Source: Clostridiales bacterium Firm_14 (GTDB lineage Bacteria > Bacillota > Clostridia > Saccharofermentanales > Saccharofermentanaceae). Taken from it: DNA of 64,000 nucleotides. The translations under genes and the position numbers were made by a program. The stretch lies in contig LVAT01000013.1 in the NCBI GenBank assembly GCA_001604135.1, positions 186,001 through 250,000 on the forward strand. Direction: 5' to 3'. The notes beneath the pieces are model-generated. The model made no database searches. It had not been told where the DNA came from and saw only the letters and a list, made by a program, of their open reading frames with translations. Shown in pieces: positions 22,897-33,218 of the stretch; position 1 is the stretch's first letter, and the number at the start of each line of letters is the position of its first letter.

Positions 22897-24103
22897 GGAA
22901 ATGGATAACAAAGAAAAGGTTAAAGCAAAAAAGAAAACAACAAATAAGCCTGCCGCGAAGAAAAATAACGGAAGCGTATCTCAGGCTGCGATAAGAAAAG
23001 CACTGACGATCGCAGTAATGATCTTCTCGCTTGTTCTCATCATCAGCATTGCGCTGATCTTTGTTGTGTCCAAGAAGATCGAATCGCTTGCCGGTGCAGA
23101 CGCACAGATCAAGCTCTCGGCTCAGGGCGGTTTCGAATGCGAGTATTCTGAAGCACAGAAACTCTATCCGTATGGAGACGGCTGTATCAAGGTCACTTCA
23201 GAGCGTATCGCATATCTTAACCTTACCGGTAATGAGATATTTTCCACGATGGTCTCATACCAGAACCCCCAGTGCGTGATCTTCGGTGATACGGTTACTG
23301 TCTTTGACCGTGACGGTTACAGCTTTACGGTGCTTGATAAGGACGGCGTATGGTACAGCAAGCCGATGGCAAATCCCATTAAGTCCGTTCAGATGTCGGA
23401 TGCGGGATTTATCGCTGTAATCACAGGCGGCGAGGATTCTTATGGCGACGTTACGCTATTCGACAATTCAGGAAACCAGCTTGCCGTATGGACATCATAT
23501 AACTCAGGTTTCCCGATCTGCTGCGCATTTAACGGCGATTCATCGCTCCTTGCCGTATCCACGATCAACACGAGTGGTGCCGTTATCGTTCCTTATATCA
23601 GAGTTTTCTCGATCTATAAGAACGACAAGGTCTATGAAGTATTTGATAATGCTGTCTATACGACGGATGACAGCGTCATATTCGCTTCGATCTGCTATGT
23701 CGGAAATAAGCTTTGCTGCTTTACTTCCAATTCTTTGTATGAGGTCAAGGATAACAACCTCGCAAAGATGAATTACGATTTCTCTGCGATCAGCTATGTA
23801 AAGACCGTAAACGGGAACCTTTTCGTTACCTATTCCGACGGTATAAGCCAGTTAAATAAGCTTGCTGTCATCGATTCCAAAGACGCGATCCTTTATAACT
23901 CCAATATCGGAACGAACATCATCTGCGTTGCGCAGAACAAGACCAGCTATGCGATAAGCGTTGATAAGAGAGTCTTCATTATCAACTCGAACGGCGTAAT
24001 CACCAACGACTATTCAGTCGATGAGGATATCATCAGAATGAACTTCATCTCCGGCAATAAGCTCTGCGTAGTATCTGCGAGCGGTGTTCATACGATCAAT
24101 TAA
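22886..24103 (+). CDS. TM-anchored beta-propeller-like protein (DUF5711-like)
   Basis: Lys-rich N-terminus and TM (AVMIFSLVLIISIALIFVV), then repeated propeller-like strands; start could be 22901. Confidence 0.6.
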   Translation: MMNREMDNKEKVKAKKKTTNKPAAKKNNGSVSQAAIRKALTIAVMIFSLVLIISIALIFVVSKKIESLAGADAQIKLSAQGGFECEYSEAQKLYPYGDGCIKVTSERIAYLNLTGNEIFSTMVSYQNPQCVIFGDTVTVFDRDGYSFTVLDKDGVWYSKPMANPIKSVQMSDAGFIAVITGGEDSYGDVTLFDNSGNQLAVWTSYNSGFPICCAFNGDSSLLAVSTINTSGAVIVPYIRVFSIYKNDKVYEVFDNAVYTTDDSVIFASICYVGNKLCCFTSNSLYEVKDNNLAKMNYDFSAISYVKTVNGNLFVTYSDGISQLNKLAVIDSKDAILYNSNIGTNIICVAQNKTSYAISVDKRVFIINSNGVITNDYSVDEDIIRMNFISGNKLCVVSASGVHTIN

Positions 24104-24112
24104 GGTGTTCAT

Positions 24113-24763
24113 ATGGAAACTGAAGTCAAGCTCAGCTTTAATAATTTCGACAGCCTCTTAAGCGTTGCAGCTTCGGAACTTTTCTCGGAGTTTATGACAG
24201 GTGGCGGTCCCAAGTCCATGGCGCTCGAGAACTATTACCTTGATACTCCCGACATGAAGATCTTAAACCGTTATGGTTCAGTAAGGAAAAGGATCGTAAG
24301 CGGAGAAGCATCTTATATCGAAGGCACTGTCAAATACGGCGGCGGTGCAGCTTCAGGTCTGCACAAGCGTTACGAATGGAATGTCAGACTTGATGGTGAC
24401 TTCTCCATCGAAGAATTTAAGAAGAACGTGCCTTCTGACGGCGATCCGGTTGAGCTTCTTGATGAGGTTTTCGAGGACGTTACGACATCAGATCTTAAGC
24501 TCCTCTGTTTTAATTCTTTCGAGAGGACCATTTATGAATTGGATTATTTCGGAAGCAGGATAGAGGCATGCTTTGACAGCGGCGTTATCTATAACTCCGA
24601 TAAGAGCGAATCTGAAGATATATGCGAGCTTGAGCTCGAATTAATCGATGGCGGCGAAGACGATCTGATGGATCTTACCGAACGGATCAAGTCTGAGTTT
24701 GTCTGCGTTCCATTAGATAAAAGCAAGTTTCAAAGAACTCTTGAATTGGCGAAAAGGGGATAA
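24113..24763 (+). CDS. CYTH domain protein (triphosphatase-like)
   Basis: METEVKLSF; NYYLDTPDMKIL; GSVRKRIV; CELELELIDGGEDDL. Confidence 0.75.
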   Translation: METEVKLSFNNFDSLLSVAASELFSEFMTGGGPKSMALENYYLDTPDMKILNRYGSVRKRIVSGEASYIEGTVKYGGGAASGLHKRYEWNVRLDGDFSIEEFKKNVPSDGDPVELLDEVFEDVTTSDLKLLCFNSFERTIYELDYFGSRIEACFDSGVIYNSDKSESEDICELELELIDGGEDDLMDLTERIKSEFVCVPLDKSKFQRTLELAKRG

Positions 24764-24769
24764 TAGCTT

Positions 24770-26035
24770 ATGAAGAGTACAGTTTACGATTGTTTGATTG
24801 TAGGTGGCGGCGCAGCAGGCCTTTATTGTGCTGCGCAGCTCGCAAGGACTGCCTTTTATTCGGGTAAGAAGATCCTGATCCTGGAAGGCGGAAGCCGCGT
24901 AGGAAATAAGCTTGCGCTGACCGGCAGCGGCAGATGCAATCTTACTAATACCGAGATCGATCTTACTAAATACAATACGGATGATGCTGTAAGGCTCGCA
25001 TCCTGTTTTGACAGATACGGTGAGACAGATACCAGCTATTTCTATGAGAATGTATTGGGCGTCGTTCTGGAGCAGAAAGGAACTCTCGTTTATCCTTCAA
25101 CATTTAAGAGCTCTACTGTTGTCGATGCTTTGAGATTCTATCTTGCCGACAATAACGTTGAGACTGTCTTGAAAGAGCGCGTTGAAGAGATCAAAAAGAT
25201 CGACAATATCTATGAGCTTAAGACTGACAGCGGCAAGACATACATAACAAAGAAACTCGTCATTGCAACTGGCGGCATCACATATCCTTCTACGGGTTCT
25301 ACCGGTGATGTCTTAAAGCTCGTCGAAGGCCTTACTGATAAGACCTGCTTTGTCCCGTTCAGACCTGCTCTCACTTCGCTTACAGCTAACATGCCCGGCA
25401 TTAAGGGTATGGCCGGAATTAAGTGCAGAGGCGATGTTAAGATCGTCGGCGGCGACGGAAATATCAAGGCAAGATCTGAAGGCGAGATCCTTTTTACCAA
25501 AGAAGGCGGCATCTCCGGAATCTGCGTAATGGATGTATCCGATGCCGTTGTTAGACTTTTCGAAGAGGGCGACGAGGGCATAAAGGCAGTCTTGAATCTT
25601 ACCGGCAAGACAGGCGGCGAGATCTTGCAGATGATCTACATCAGAAGACAGATGTATCCCCACAGAAACTGCGCGGATGCCTTATCCGGCATGCTCCTCA
25701 GAAATGTTACTGATTTCGTTATGAAGAAGATGGGGCTTAAGGCTGACAAGATGACTTTAAGGGATCTGGACGATGCCAAGCTTGTCGAATTAACTAATCT
25801 CCTGTGTGCTTTCCCTATCAAGATCACAGGTTACGGCGGAGAAGACAAGGCTCAGGTATCCTCAGGCGGATTCAAGCTCTCCAAACTTGACGACAACATG
25901 CAGGTAAAGTACTGCAACGGCCTTTATATCATTGGCGAGGCTGTAAACGTTAACGGCATCTGCGGCGGTTACAATCTGCAGTGGGCCTGGACTTCTGCAG
26001 CTCTTGCAGCGGAAGGAATATCTCAAAATGTTTGA
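24770..26035 (+). CDS. HI0933/YhiN-family flavoprotein (FAD-binding oxidoreductase)
   Basis: DCLIVGGGAAGLYCAAQLA; NKLALTGSGRCNLTNTE; GGYNLQWAWTSAALAA. Confidence 0.9.
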   Translation: MKSTVYDCLIVGGGAAGLYCAAQLARTAFYSGKKILILEGGSRVGNKLALTGSGRCNLTNTEIDLTKYNTDDAVRLASCFDRYGETDTSYFYENVLGVVLEQKGTLVYPSTFKSSTVVDALRFYLADNNVETVLKERVEEIKKIDNIYELKTDSGKTYITKKLVIATGGITYPSTGSTGDVLKLVEGLTDKTCFVPFRPALTSLTANMPGIKGMAGIKCRGDVKIVGGDGNIKARSEGEILFTKEGGISGICVMDVSDAVVRLFEEGDEGIKAVLNLTGKTGGEILQMIYIRRQMYPHRNCADALSGMLLRNVTDFVMKKMGLKADKMTLRDLDDAKLVELTNLLCAFPIKITGYGGEDKAQVSSGGFKLSKLDDNMQVKYCNGLYIIGEAVNVNGICGGYNLQWAWTSAALAAEGISQNV

Positions 26036-27662
26036 GATAAGAGTTGTCCCAAGAGTCAATAAAGATATAGCAGTAAACAAGATACCTGATTCGGTTCTAA
26101 TCATCGGACAAATAAAGAGATCAGGTAATAAAGCAATGCGCAAGGGCCTTGAAGACTTGGAAGAAGGCAATTGCATATTGGATATTTCCAAGAAATTCAT
26201 CGACGCCAGGCACGGAAAGGTCGTTATCAATTACAGGTTTGACTTCATAACTCCCGAAGCAAGAGACATTCTCGAAAAGGACTCTGTTGCAAATGCCATG
26301 CCTTATCTGTCGGATTTTGAAGGCGAAAAGGAATATAAGCGGCCTGTTGTCGTAGGCACGGGTCCTGCCGGACTATATGCTGCACTTATCCTTGCAAAAT
26401 ACGGACTAAGACCCATCGTACTTGAGAGAGGGCCGGAAATGTCCCGGCGTATCGCTGATACTGAGGATTTCAAGCAGGGCAGGGCGAAGATCAAACCCAA
26501 TTCCAACATTCAGTTTGGAGAGGGAGGAGCCGGAACCTTTTCTGACGGCAAGCTCTATTCAGGAATCAGTTCCGGCCTTAAGGATTATGTCTTAAGGTCC
26601 ATGATCGCCCACGGTGCGCCTTCCGACATCCTTTACGACGCTCATCCCCATATCGGTACAGACCGTCTGAGAAAAGTCGTTACGGGCGTCAGGGAAGAGA
26701 TAATCTCACTTGGCGGCGAAGTCAGATTTAACACGACTTTTCTGGGCTGCAAGACAGAAAAGGGCGCACTTAAGACCATTACAGTTGCTGATTCTACCTG
26801 CACTTATGAGATTCAGACAGACCGCTTGATCTTAGCCATCGGGCATTCAAGCAGAGATACTTTCAGAGCCTTGAACAGGCTCGGCATAGAAATGCAGTCA
26901 AAGCCTTTTTCCGTCGGCGTCCGCATCGAGCATCTTAAGAAAGATATCGATACCTCTCAATACGGATTTGATTCTGATTATTCTTCAGACATAACGCCTG
27001 CTATCTATAAGCTTTCGTGTGATACCAAGACCGGTAGAAAGCTCTATACATTCTGCATGTGCCCGGGCGGCGAAGTTGTTGCCGCGCAGTCTGATGAGAA
27101 CAGCGTATGCACTAACGGAATGAGCCTCCGCGCCAGAAATAACACGAATTCCAACAGCGCGATCCTTGTTCCTGTTGATCTTAATGATTACGGTGACGGC
27201 GTTCTTGACGGCATAAGATTCCAGGAAGAGCTGGAACATAAGGCATTTTTGGCCGGCGGTTCGACAGGTAGGGCGCCTTCCGTAAGATATGGTGATCTCA
27301 TAAAAGGTCAGAAGACCACTGAATTCGGCAAGGTCAAGCCTTCATTCATGCCGGGTGTAACATGTTCTGATCTGTCTGAAGTGTTCCCGGAGGCCATTTT
27401 AGAGACCATCAAGGACGGCGTAGGGATCATGGGCAGGAGGATCAAGGGATTTGATGATCCGGACAGCGTTCTTACCGCGGTCGAAGCCAGGAGTTCTTCT
27501 CCTGTAAGGATCGTTAGAGATCCCGAGACTTATCAGAGTACGACGGTTAAGGGCATTTTCCCGTGTGGAGAAGGAGCCGGATATGCCGGAGGCATTATGT
27601 CTTCTGCGATAGACGGTATAAAATGCGCCAATAAACTTGCCGTTTCTTTGCTCGATAAATGA
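26028..27662 (+). CDS. FAD-dependent dehydrogenase
   Basis: VVVGTGPAGLYAALILAKYGLRPIVLERG; FGEGGAGTFSDGKLYSG; GEGAGYAGGIMSSAIDG. Confidence 0.9.
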   Translation: MFEIRVVPRVNKDIAVNKIPDSVLIIGQIKRSGNKAMRKGLEDLEEGNCILDISKKFIDARHGKVVINYRFDFITPEARDILEKDSVANAMPYLSDFEGEKEYKRPVVVGTGPAGLYAALILAKYGLRPIVLERGPEMSRRIADTEDFKQGRAKIKPNSNIQFGEGGAGTFSDGKLYSGISSGLKDYVLRSMIAHGAPSDILYDAHPHIGTDRLRKVVTGVREEIISLGGEVRFNTTFLGCKTEKGALKTITVADSTCTYEIQTDRLILAIGHSSRDTFRALNRLGIEMQSKPFSVGVRIEHLKKDIDTSQYGFDSDYSSDITPAIYKLSCDTKTGRKLYTFCMCPGGEVVAAQSDENSVCTNGMSLRARNNTNSNSAILVPVDLNDYGDGVLDGIRFQEELEHKAFLAGGSTGRAPSVRYGDLIKGQKTTEFGKVKPSFMPGVTCSDLSEVFPEAILETIKDGVGIMGRRIKGFDDPDSVLTAVEARSSSPVRIVRDPETYQSTTVKGIFPCGEGAGYAGGIMSSAIDGIKCANKLAVSLLDK

Positions 27663-27732
27663 TTGGCGCTTTAATTTCGGTATTTTCGAGTTATTATATC
27701 GATAGATAAAGAAAGCTTTGGGAGGAATAAAT

Positions 27733-28017
27733 ATGAACAGTGAGAAGAACACAGCCGTAGTAACAGTTTTGGGCAAGGACAGAGTCGGCATTATCGCTGA
27801 TGTTTCAAGACTTCTTGCAGATTACGGCATTAACATCAATGACATTTCCCAGACGATCCTTGATGATATCTTCACAATGGTCATGATGGTTGACCTTAAG
27901 GATCTGGTTATCGAAGAATCCGATATCTCAGACAAACTTTCAGAACTTGGTAAGAAGCTTGGCGTACAGATCACGATCCAGCACACAGGCCTTTTCAACG
28001 CCATGCACACCATCTGA
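27733..28017 (+). CDS. ACT domain protein
   Basis: AVVTVLGKDRVGIIADVSRLLADYGININDISQT; pairs with the downstream UPF0210 gene. Confidence 0.9.
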   Translation: MNSEKNTAVVTVLGKDRVGIIADVSRLLADYGININDISQTILDDIFTMVMMVDLKDLVIEESDISDKLSELGKKLGVQITIQHTGLFNAMHTI

Positions 28018-28041
28018 TATTCGGAATTTAGCGAGGCTATT

Positions 28042-29400
28042 ATGATTAACGAACACGAAATAATCGAAACGATGCAGATGTTCAACAGCCAGCATCTGGA
28101 TATCCGTACGATCACTATGGGTATCTCGCTTATGGACTGCGCTGCTCCCACTGTTGAAGAATCATGCAACAGGATCTACGACAAGATCTGCAGATATGCG
28201 GGAAAGCTCGTTGAGACGGGCGAACTTATCAGCAAGAAGTACGGAATTCCGATCATTCACAAGAGAATTTCCGTAACACCTATATCTATTGTAGCCGCTG
28301 CATGCGGAGCATCTGATTACACTCCTTTTGCAAAGGTTCTGGACAAGGCGGCAAGGACTTGCGGAGTTAACTTCATCGGCGGTTTCTCGGCTCTTGTACA
28401 GAAGGGCTATACGAATTCCGATAAGGTATTGATCAATTCCATTCCTGAAGCGCTCGCTTCAACTGAATTTGTCTGCTCCAGCATTAACCTGGCGTCCACA
28501 AGGACCGGTATCAACATGGATGCCGTAAGAGACATGGGCGTCATCATCAAGAAGACTGCTGAAGCTACCAAGGACAAGGGTGCTCTTGGCTGCGCAAAGC
28601 TCGTTGTTTTCGCTAATGCGCCTGAGGATAATCCGTTCATGGCCGGTGCTTTCTTAGGACCCGGCGAGCCTGAATGCGTTATCAATGTCGGTATTTCCGG
28701 TCCCGGCGTCGTTAAGCACGCGTTAGAAGGCGTTAAAGGCAAGGACCTGGGCGTCGTAGCTGAGACTATTAAGAAAGCTGCATTTAAGATCACGCGTGTC
28801 GGTGAGCTCGTTGCCAGGGAAGCATCTGAGAGACTTAAAGTTCCTTTCGGAATCATTGACTTGTCTCTTGCTCCGACACCTGCAGTAGGTGACTCCGTAG
28901 CAAGGCTTTTGGAAGAATTCGGTCTTGAGACATGCGGTACATGGGGCACAACGGCTGCTCTTGCTATGCTCAATGACGCTGTAAAGAAGGGCGGCATCAT
29001 GGCGTCTTCTTATGTAGGCGGCCTCTCCGGAGCTTTCATTCCGGTATCTGAAGATGAAGGAATGATCGCTGCGGCAAGATCCGGTTCCTTAAAGCTCGAG
29101 AAGCTCGAAGCTATGACATGCGTATGCTCAGTAGGTCTTGATATGATCGCCATTCCCGGTGATACGACAGCTGAGACTATCTCAGGCATCATCGCAGATG
29201 AGATGGCTTTAGGTACGTTTAATAACAAGACTACTGCAGTAAGACTCATTCCCGTACCGGGTAAGACGGTAGGTGACAGTGTTGAGTTCGGCGGACTCCT
29301 CGGAACTGCGCCGATCATGGATGTCAACAGAGCTTCATGCGCTGACTTCATCCACAGAGGCGGAAGGATCCCTGCTCCTATCCATTCAATGCGTAACTGA
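28042..29400 (+). CDS. UPF0210 / PFL family protein (DUF711)
   Basis: [57 protein letters not shown]. Confidence 0.92.
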   Translation: MINEHEIIETMQMFNSQHLDIRTITMGISLMDCAAPTVEESCNRIYDKICRYAGKLVETGELISKKYGIPIIHKRISVTPISIVAAACGASDYTPFAKVLDKAARTCGVNFIGGFSALVQKGYTNSDKVLINSIPEALASTEFVCSSINLASTRTGINMDAVRDMGVIIKKTAEATKDKGALGCAKLVVFANAPEDNPFMAGAFLGPGEPECVINVGISGPGVVKHALEGVKGKDLGVVAETIKKAAFKITRVGELVAREASERLKVPFGIIDLSLAPTPAVGDSVARLLEEFGLETCGTWGTTAALAMLNDAVKKGGIMASSYVGGLSGAFIPVSEDEGMIAAARSGSLKLEKLEAMTCVCSVGLDMIAIPGDTTAETISGIIADEMALGTFNNKTTAVRLIPVPGKTVGDSVEFGGLLGTAPIMDVNRASCADFIHRGGRIPAPIHSMRN

Positions 29401-29406
29401 TAGCCT

Positions 29407-30162
29407 ATGAAAAAGGAGAAGCCGGTCATTACGGAAAGTCAGGAATTACCGGTTGCAGAAGCCGGTGAGGCTAATCCTGAAGTCAAGAAGACCAAGACCA
29501 AGCGTTTTTGGGAATATGTTACTGACTATAAGCGTACGACTGTCGCTCTGACTTTGCCTTCGGCTGTCTTCGACATCTCGTATTCCGGTTTTCTCTTCGC
29601 GATGTCGATCATCTTCATGTCGTACTGGCTCTTTATGATGTCGGTATATACATTCCTGCTTTTCTGTATACGCATCAATGTGCTTTACAGAGCAGGAAGA
29701 GGAGCTGTGTTTAAGAAGAACAAGAAATTCAGCGAGAGAAATAATTACAGGAAGTTTTCCTGGAAACTCATCTTCCTAGACGCGGTTATCGCATTCAATA
29801 TGTTTGTGATAGTCAGGTTCAATGTGCTTCACAACTATGCAGGCTTCCTGATATATCTTTTCGGAATCTATGTAATCTATAAAGTGTCTTTGGCCGTTAT
29901 AAATCTCTTTAGGGCTCACAAGTCAAGATCTCTTACGGCATTGTCATTAAGAAAGATCGGCATAACTGATGCCCTTGTATCAAGTCTCGCCCTTGAATGG
30001 GCATTATCTCACAGAGAGATCGGTGATCTTTCTGTTCTTATTTCGCAGATCGAAAAGTACATCGGCATCCTTGTTGTTGCTGTTATTTTTCTGATGGGAC
30101 TTGGCGGACTTATTACCTGTGCAAGATTAAAGGCCAAAGAAAAGAAAGAAGGAACAGTTTAA
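29407..30162 (+). CDS. Polytopic membrane protein, function unknown
   Basis: Several hydrophobic segments (IIFMSYWLFMMSVYTFLLFCI, YIGILVVAVIFLMGLGGLITC). Confidence 0.6.
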   Translation: MKKEKPVITESQELPVAEAGEANPEVKKTKTKRFWEYVTDYKRTTVALTLPSAVFDISYSGFLFAMSIIFMSYWLFMMSVYTFLLFCIRINVLYRAGRGAVFKKNKKFSERNNYRKFSWKLIFLDAVIAFNMFVIVRFNVLHNYAGFLIYLFGIYVIYKVSLAVINLFRAHKSRSLTALSLRKIGITDALVSSLALEWALSHREIGDLSVLISQIEKYIGILVVAVIFLMGLGGLITCARLKAKEKKEGTV

Positions 30163-31473
30163 ATGTGGTATGAAGAGGCAGTGTTCTATCAGATATATCC
30201 TTTGGGTTTCTGCGGAGCACCATTTGAGAATGACGGCAAACCCGAGAAGAGAATACTTAAGGTCCTTGACTGGATCCCTCACATGAAGAAACTCGGTATC
30301 AACGCCATCTATTTCTCGCCTGTATTCGAATCTGATACTCACGGCTACAATACAAGAGATTACGGCCTTATCGACACTAGACTCGGTACAAATGATGACT
30401 TCAAAAAAGTCGTGGACGCTCTTCATAAAGAGAATATCAGAGTTGTCTTGGACGGTGTCTTCAATCACGTTGGAAGAGGCTTCTGGGCTTTTAAGGATGT
30501 TCGGGAAAAGCGCTGGGATTCTCCTTACAAGGACTGGTTCCATATCTCTTTCGAGGGCAACTCCAACTATAATGACGGGTTCTGGTACGAAGGCTGGGAG
30601 GGCAATTACGATCTCGTAAAACTTAATCTTAGGAATCCTGCGGTCATCGATCACATCTTGGATAAGGTCAACTATTGGATCGATTTCTTTGATATCGACG
30701 GATTGAGGCTTGATGTCGCATACTGCCTGGATCACGAGTTCTTAAGAAGACTTCGTGAATTTACTGATTCTAAGAAGAATGATTTCTTCCTCCTTGGAGA
30801 AGTCCTTCACGGCGAATACGGCAGGATGCTTAACGACATGCATCTGCATTCTCTTACTAACTATCAGTGCTATAAGGGAATCTATTCTTCGTTTAATTCT
30901 GCAAACATGTTCGAGATAATGCATTCTCTGATGAGACTCTTCGGACCTGAGGACTGGACTGTTTGCAGGGGAGCGCATCTCTTATCTTTTGCGGATAACC
31001 ATGATGTAACCCGTATTGCTTCTATCTTAAGCGATGAGAGAAATCTTCCTCTGGTCTATACTCTTGTATTCACAATGCCCGGAATCCCCTGTGTTTATTA
31101 CGGTTCCGAGTGGGGAACGAAGGCCAGGAAAGAAGAGGGTGATCCTGCTTTAAGAGTATCTTTTGATAAGCCTGAATGGAACAGCTTAACAGATCACATC
31201 TCGAGATTATCCGATATTAAGAAGTCCAGCAATGCGCTTAATTACGGCGGTCTCAGGATCGTTGTCCTTACGAATAAGCAGGTCATCTTCGAGCGTAATT
31301 CCGGTGACCAGAGGATAATGGTTGCCATAAACATGGATGATAATCCGTATACAGCTCATTTCGATGCAGGCTGCGGCCAGGCCAATGAGCTTATCTCAGG
31401 CACGATCCACGATTTTGGCGGCGGTTCAACATTGCAGCCGAAGTCATCTGAGATCTGGCTTATGGAAAGATAA
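30163..31473 (+). CDS. GH13 alpha-amylase family protein
   Basis: VVLDGVFNHVG, DIDGLRLDVAYCLD, FLLGEVLHGEYG, FADNHDVTR: the four GH13 conserved regions. Confidence 0.93.
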   Translation: MWYEEAVFYQIYPLGFCGAPFENDGKPEKRILKVLDWIPHMKKLGINAIYFSPVFESDTHGYNTRDYGLIDTRLGTNDDFKKVVDALHKENIRVVLDGVFNHVGRGFWAFKDVREKRWDSPYKDWFHISFEGNSNYNDGFWYEGWEGNYDLVKLNLRNPAVIDHILDKVNYWIDFFDIDGLRLDVAYCLDHEFLRRLREFTDSKKNDFFLLGEVLHGEYGRMLNDMHLHSLTNYQCYKGIYSSFNSANMFEIMHSLMRLFGPEDWTVCRGAHLLSFADNHDVTRIASILSDERNLPLVYTLVFTMPGIPCVYYGSEWGTKARKEEGDPALRVSFDKPEWNSLTDHISRLSDIKKSSNALNYGGLRIVVLTNKQVIFERNSGDQRIMVAINMDDNPYTAHFDAGCGQANELISGTIHDFGGGSTLQPKSSEIWLMER

Positions 31474-31556
31474 TGAGCACTGCAACATTTTAATTCTCTT
31501 AACTGTATTTATAGCAAATGCTTAGGGATTATTATGTCCGTTCACGGAGGTTATTC

Positions 31557-33107
31557 ATGAGAAAGACTGCTTTGTTATTAACCACAGTAATGATGGCTGC
31601 TACGCTTTTTACGGGATGCAATATCAATCCGGAAAATCCGAAAGAAACAAGCAAAACAACTTTTGACAGTGCGCTTGATTCTGAGATTCAAAAGCAATTG
31701 GATGCTGACGGACCGCACTACGAATCAATGGCAATTGATTTTAATCCCAAAGACTACGGACGCATCATTCCTAACATCACTGCGTATACAGAGGATATGT
31801 GGGCTAAAGAGAATGATTCAGCCCTTTATGCATTTATCGATCTTAACGGCGAGATGATATGCGGCCCGCTTTTCGATTACGTCTCATATGACAAGAACTC
31901 CGATTCATATATCGTAAGAAGAACAGAGAACGGCGTCAGCAAATACGGTTTCTTATCTTCCAACGGTGCTGTGTTTACAGGTCTTTTTTTCGACGGAGCA
32001 GCTGCAGCGCAGAACACTGATGATGACGAGTTATGCTTCTTCGGTTCTATCTATGAGGACGGCAAGCTTTGGGTCTGTCCGATCAATATCGATCTTGAGA
32101 TCCTTCTGCCTACAGCAGTCACAATCGATGAAGGCGAACTTTCTTTAACTGCTTCTGATTCACAGCTTTCAGTTCTCTATATGAATGATGAGAGCGCTGT
32201 CATGATCAACCGCAAGGAATTCTATTATTCGACCTTCCTGGTTGATATCAAGAGCGGCAACGTGCTTCAGAAATTTGGTTTTGGTGGCTCTGAGTCTTGC
32301 AATATCTTCGGTAACGTTATCGTTAAGCAGGATATCAGAGGGCAGGGAATTACAGTATACGGTATGAACGGAAGCGTTCTTGTAGAAGATCCCAAGGCCT
32401 ATTCCGGCAGATTAAGCAGAGATCTTTATATGGTCGCAAATGACGGCGAACTTAAGATCTATGACGGCGATTGGAATAAGGTCGACTCAATGACAATATC
32501 TTCGGATGATCTTGTAATGACTTCATTCGGAAGGATCGCAGTTGTCGGAGATCACGACACAAAGGTATATGACAAGACCTTAAAACTCATAAACACTTTG
32601 GATTATGCATTGGAAGGCGGAACGTATTTCAGGGACTGGTATGATTTCGGCGAAGGCAATATGTTCTACGATTCCATATCAGCAACAAATGAGATCATTA
32701 ACCTTAATAACGGCAACAAGCTCTCGAAAGAAGACGGATTCTTTTATGAATTTTCCAACGGATACATTCTGGCGGATAATGAGAGCAACGGTAACGATCC
32801 GGTAAAGAAGTTCAGAGTATACGACAGGGAATTCAAAGAGATCATCTCCGGTGAAGGCTCTGCATATATTGCAGCTGACAGATTAACAAATGACCTTTAC
32901 CTGATAATCTTGAATGATGGTGCGTTCACTGTCTATTCAATGCCTTCGATGGATGTTAAGTTCAGGCTCAAGGCATTCTGTTACAGCCTTAATCCCATCG
33001 GCGGAAAGTTCTACGGTAATGACAAACAGCACTTTGTCTTCGTAGACGGCAAGGGAAATGAAATTCTCTGCTACGAACTCGATTATAAAAAGGTGAACGA
33101 GATCTAA
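31557..33107 (+). CDS. Secreted lipoprotein, WG/KWG-repeat-like
   Basis: Lipobox LFTGCN; ALYAFIDLNGEMICGPLFDYVSYD and KYGFLSSNGAVFTGLFFDGA. Confidence 0.65.
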   Translation: MRKTALLLTTVMMAATLFTGCNINPENPKETSKTTFDSALDSEIQKQLDADGPHYESMAIDFNPKDYGRIIPNITAYTEDMWAKENDSALYAFIDLNGEMICGPLFDYVSYDKNSDSYIVRRTENGVSKYGFLSSNGAVFTGLFFDGAAAAQNTDDDELCFFGSIYEDGKLWVCPINIDLEILLPTAVTIDEGELSLTASDSQLSVLYMNDESAVMINRKEFYYSTFLVDIKSGNVLQKFGFGGSESCNIFGNVIVKQDIRGQGITVYGMNGSVLVEDPKAYSGRLSRDLYMVANDGELKIYDGDWNKVDSMTISSDDLVMTSFGRIAVVGDHDTKVYDKTLKLINTLDYALEGGTYFRDWYDFGEGNMFYDSISATNEIINLNNGNKLSKEDGFFYEFSNGYILADNESNGNDPVKKFRVYDREFKEIISGEGSAYIAADRLTNDLYLIILNDGAFTVYSMPSMDVKFRLKAFCYSLNPIGGKFYGNDKQHFVFVDGKGNEILCYELDYKKVNEI

Positions 33108-33218
33108 TTTAAATATCGTATTTAACTAAAATAATTCCTGCTATTTGTATGATTTTATCCCGTTAAAGAGGATGAACTGTCATATATAATTTAGATATTA
33201 CGAAATAGGGGGTGCATT

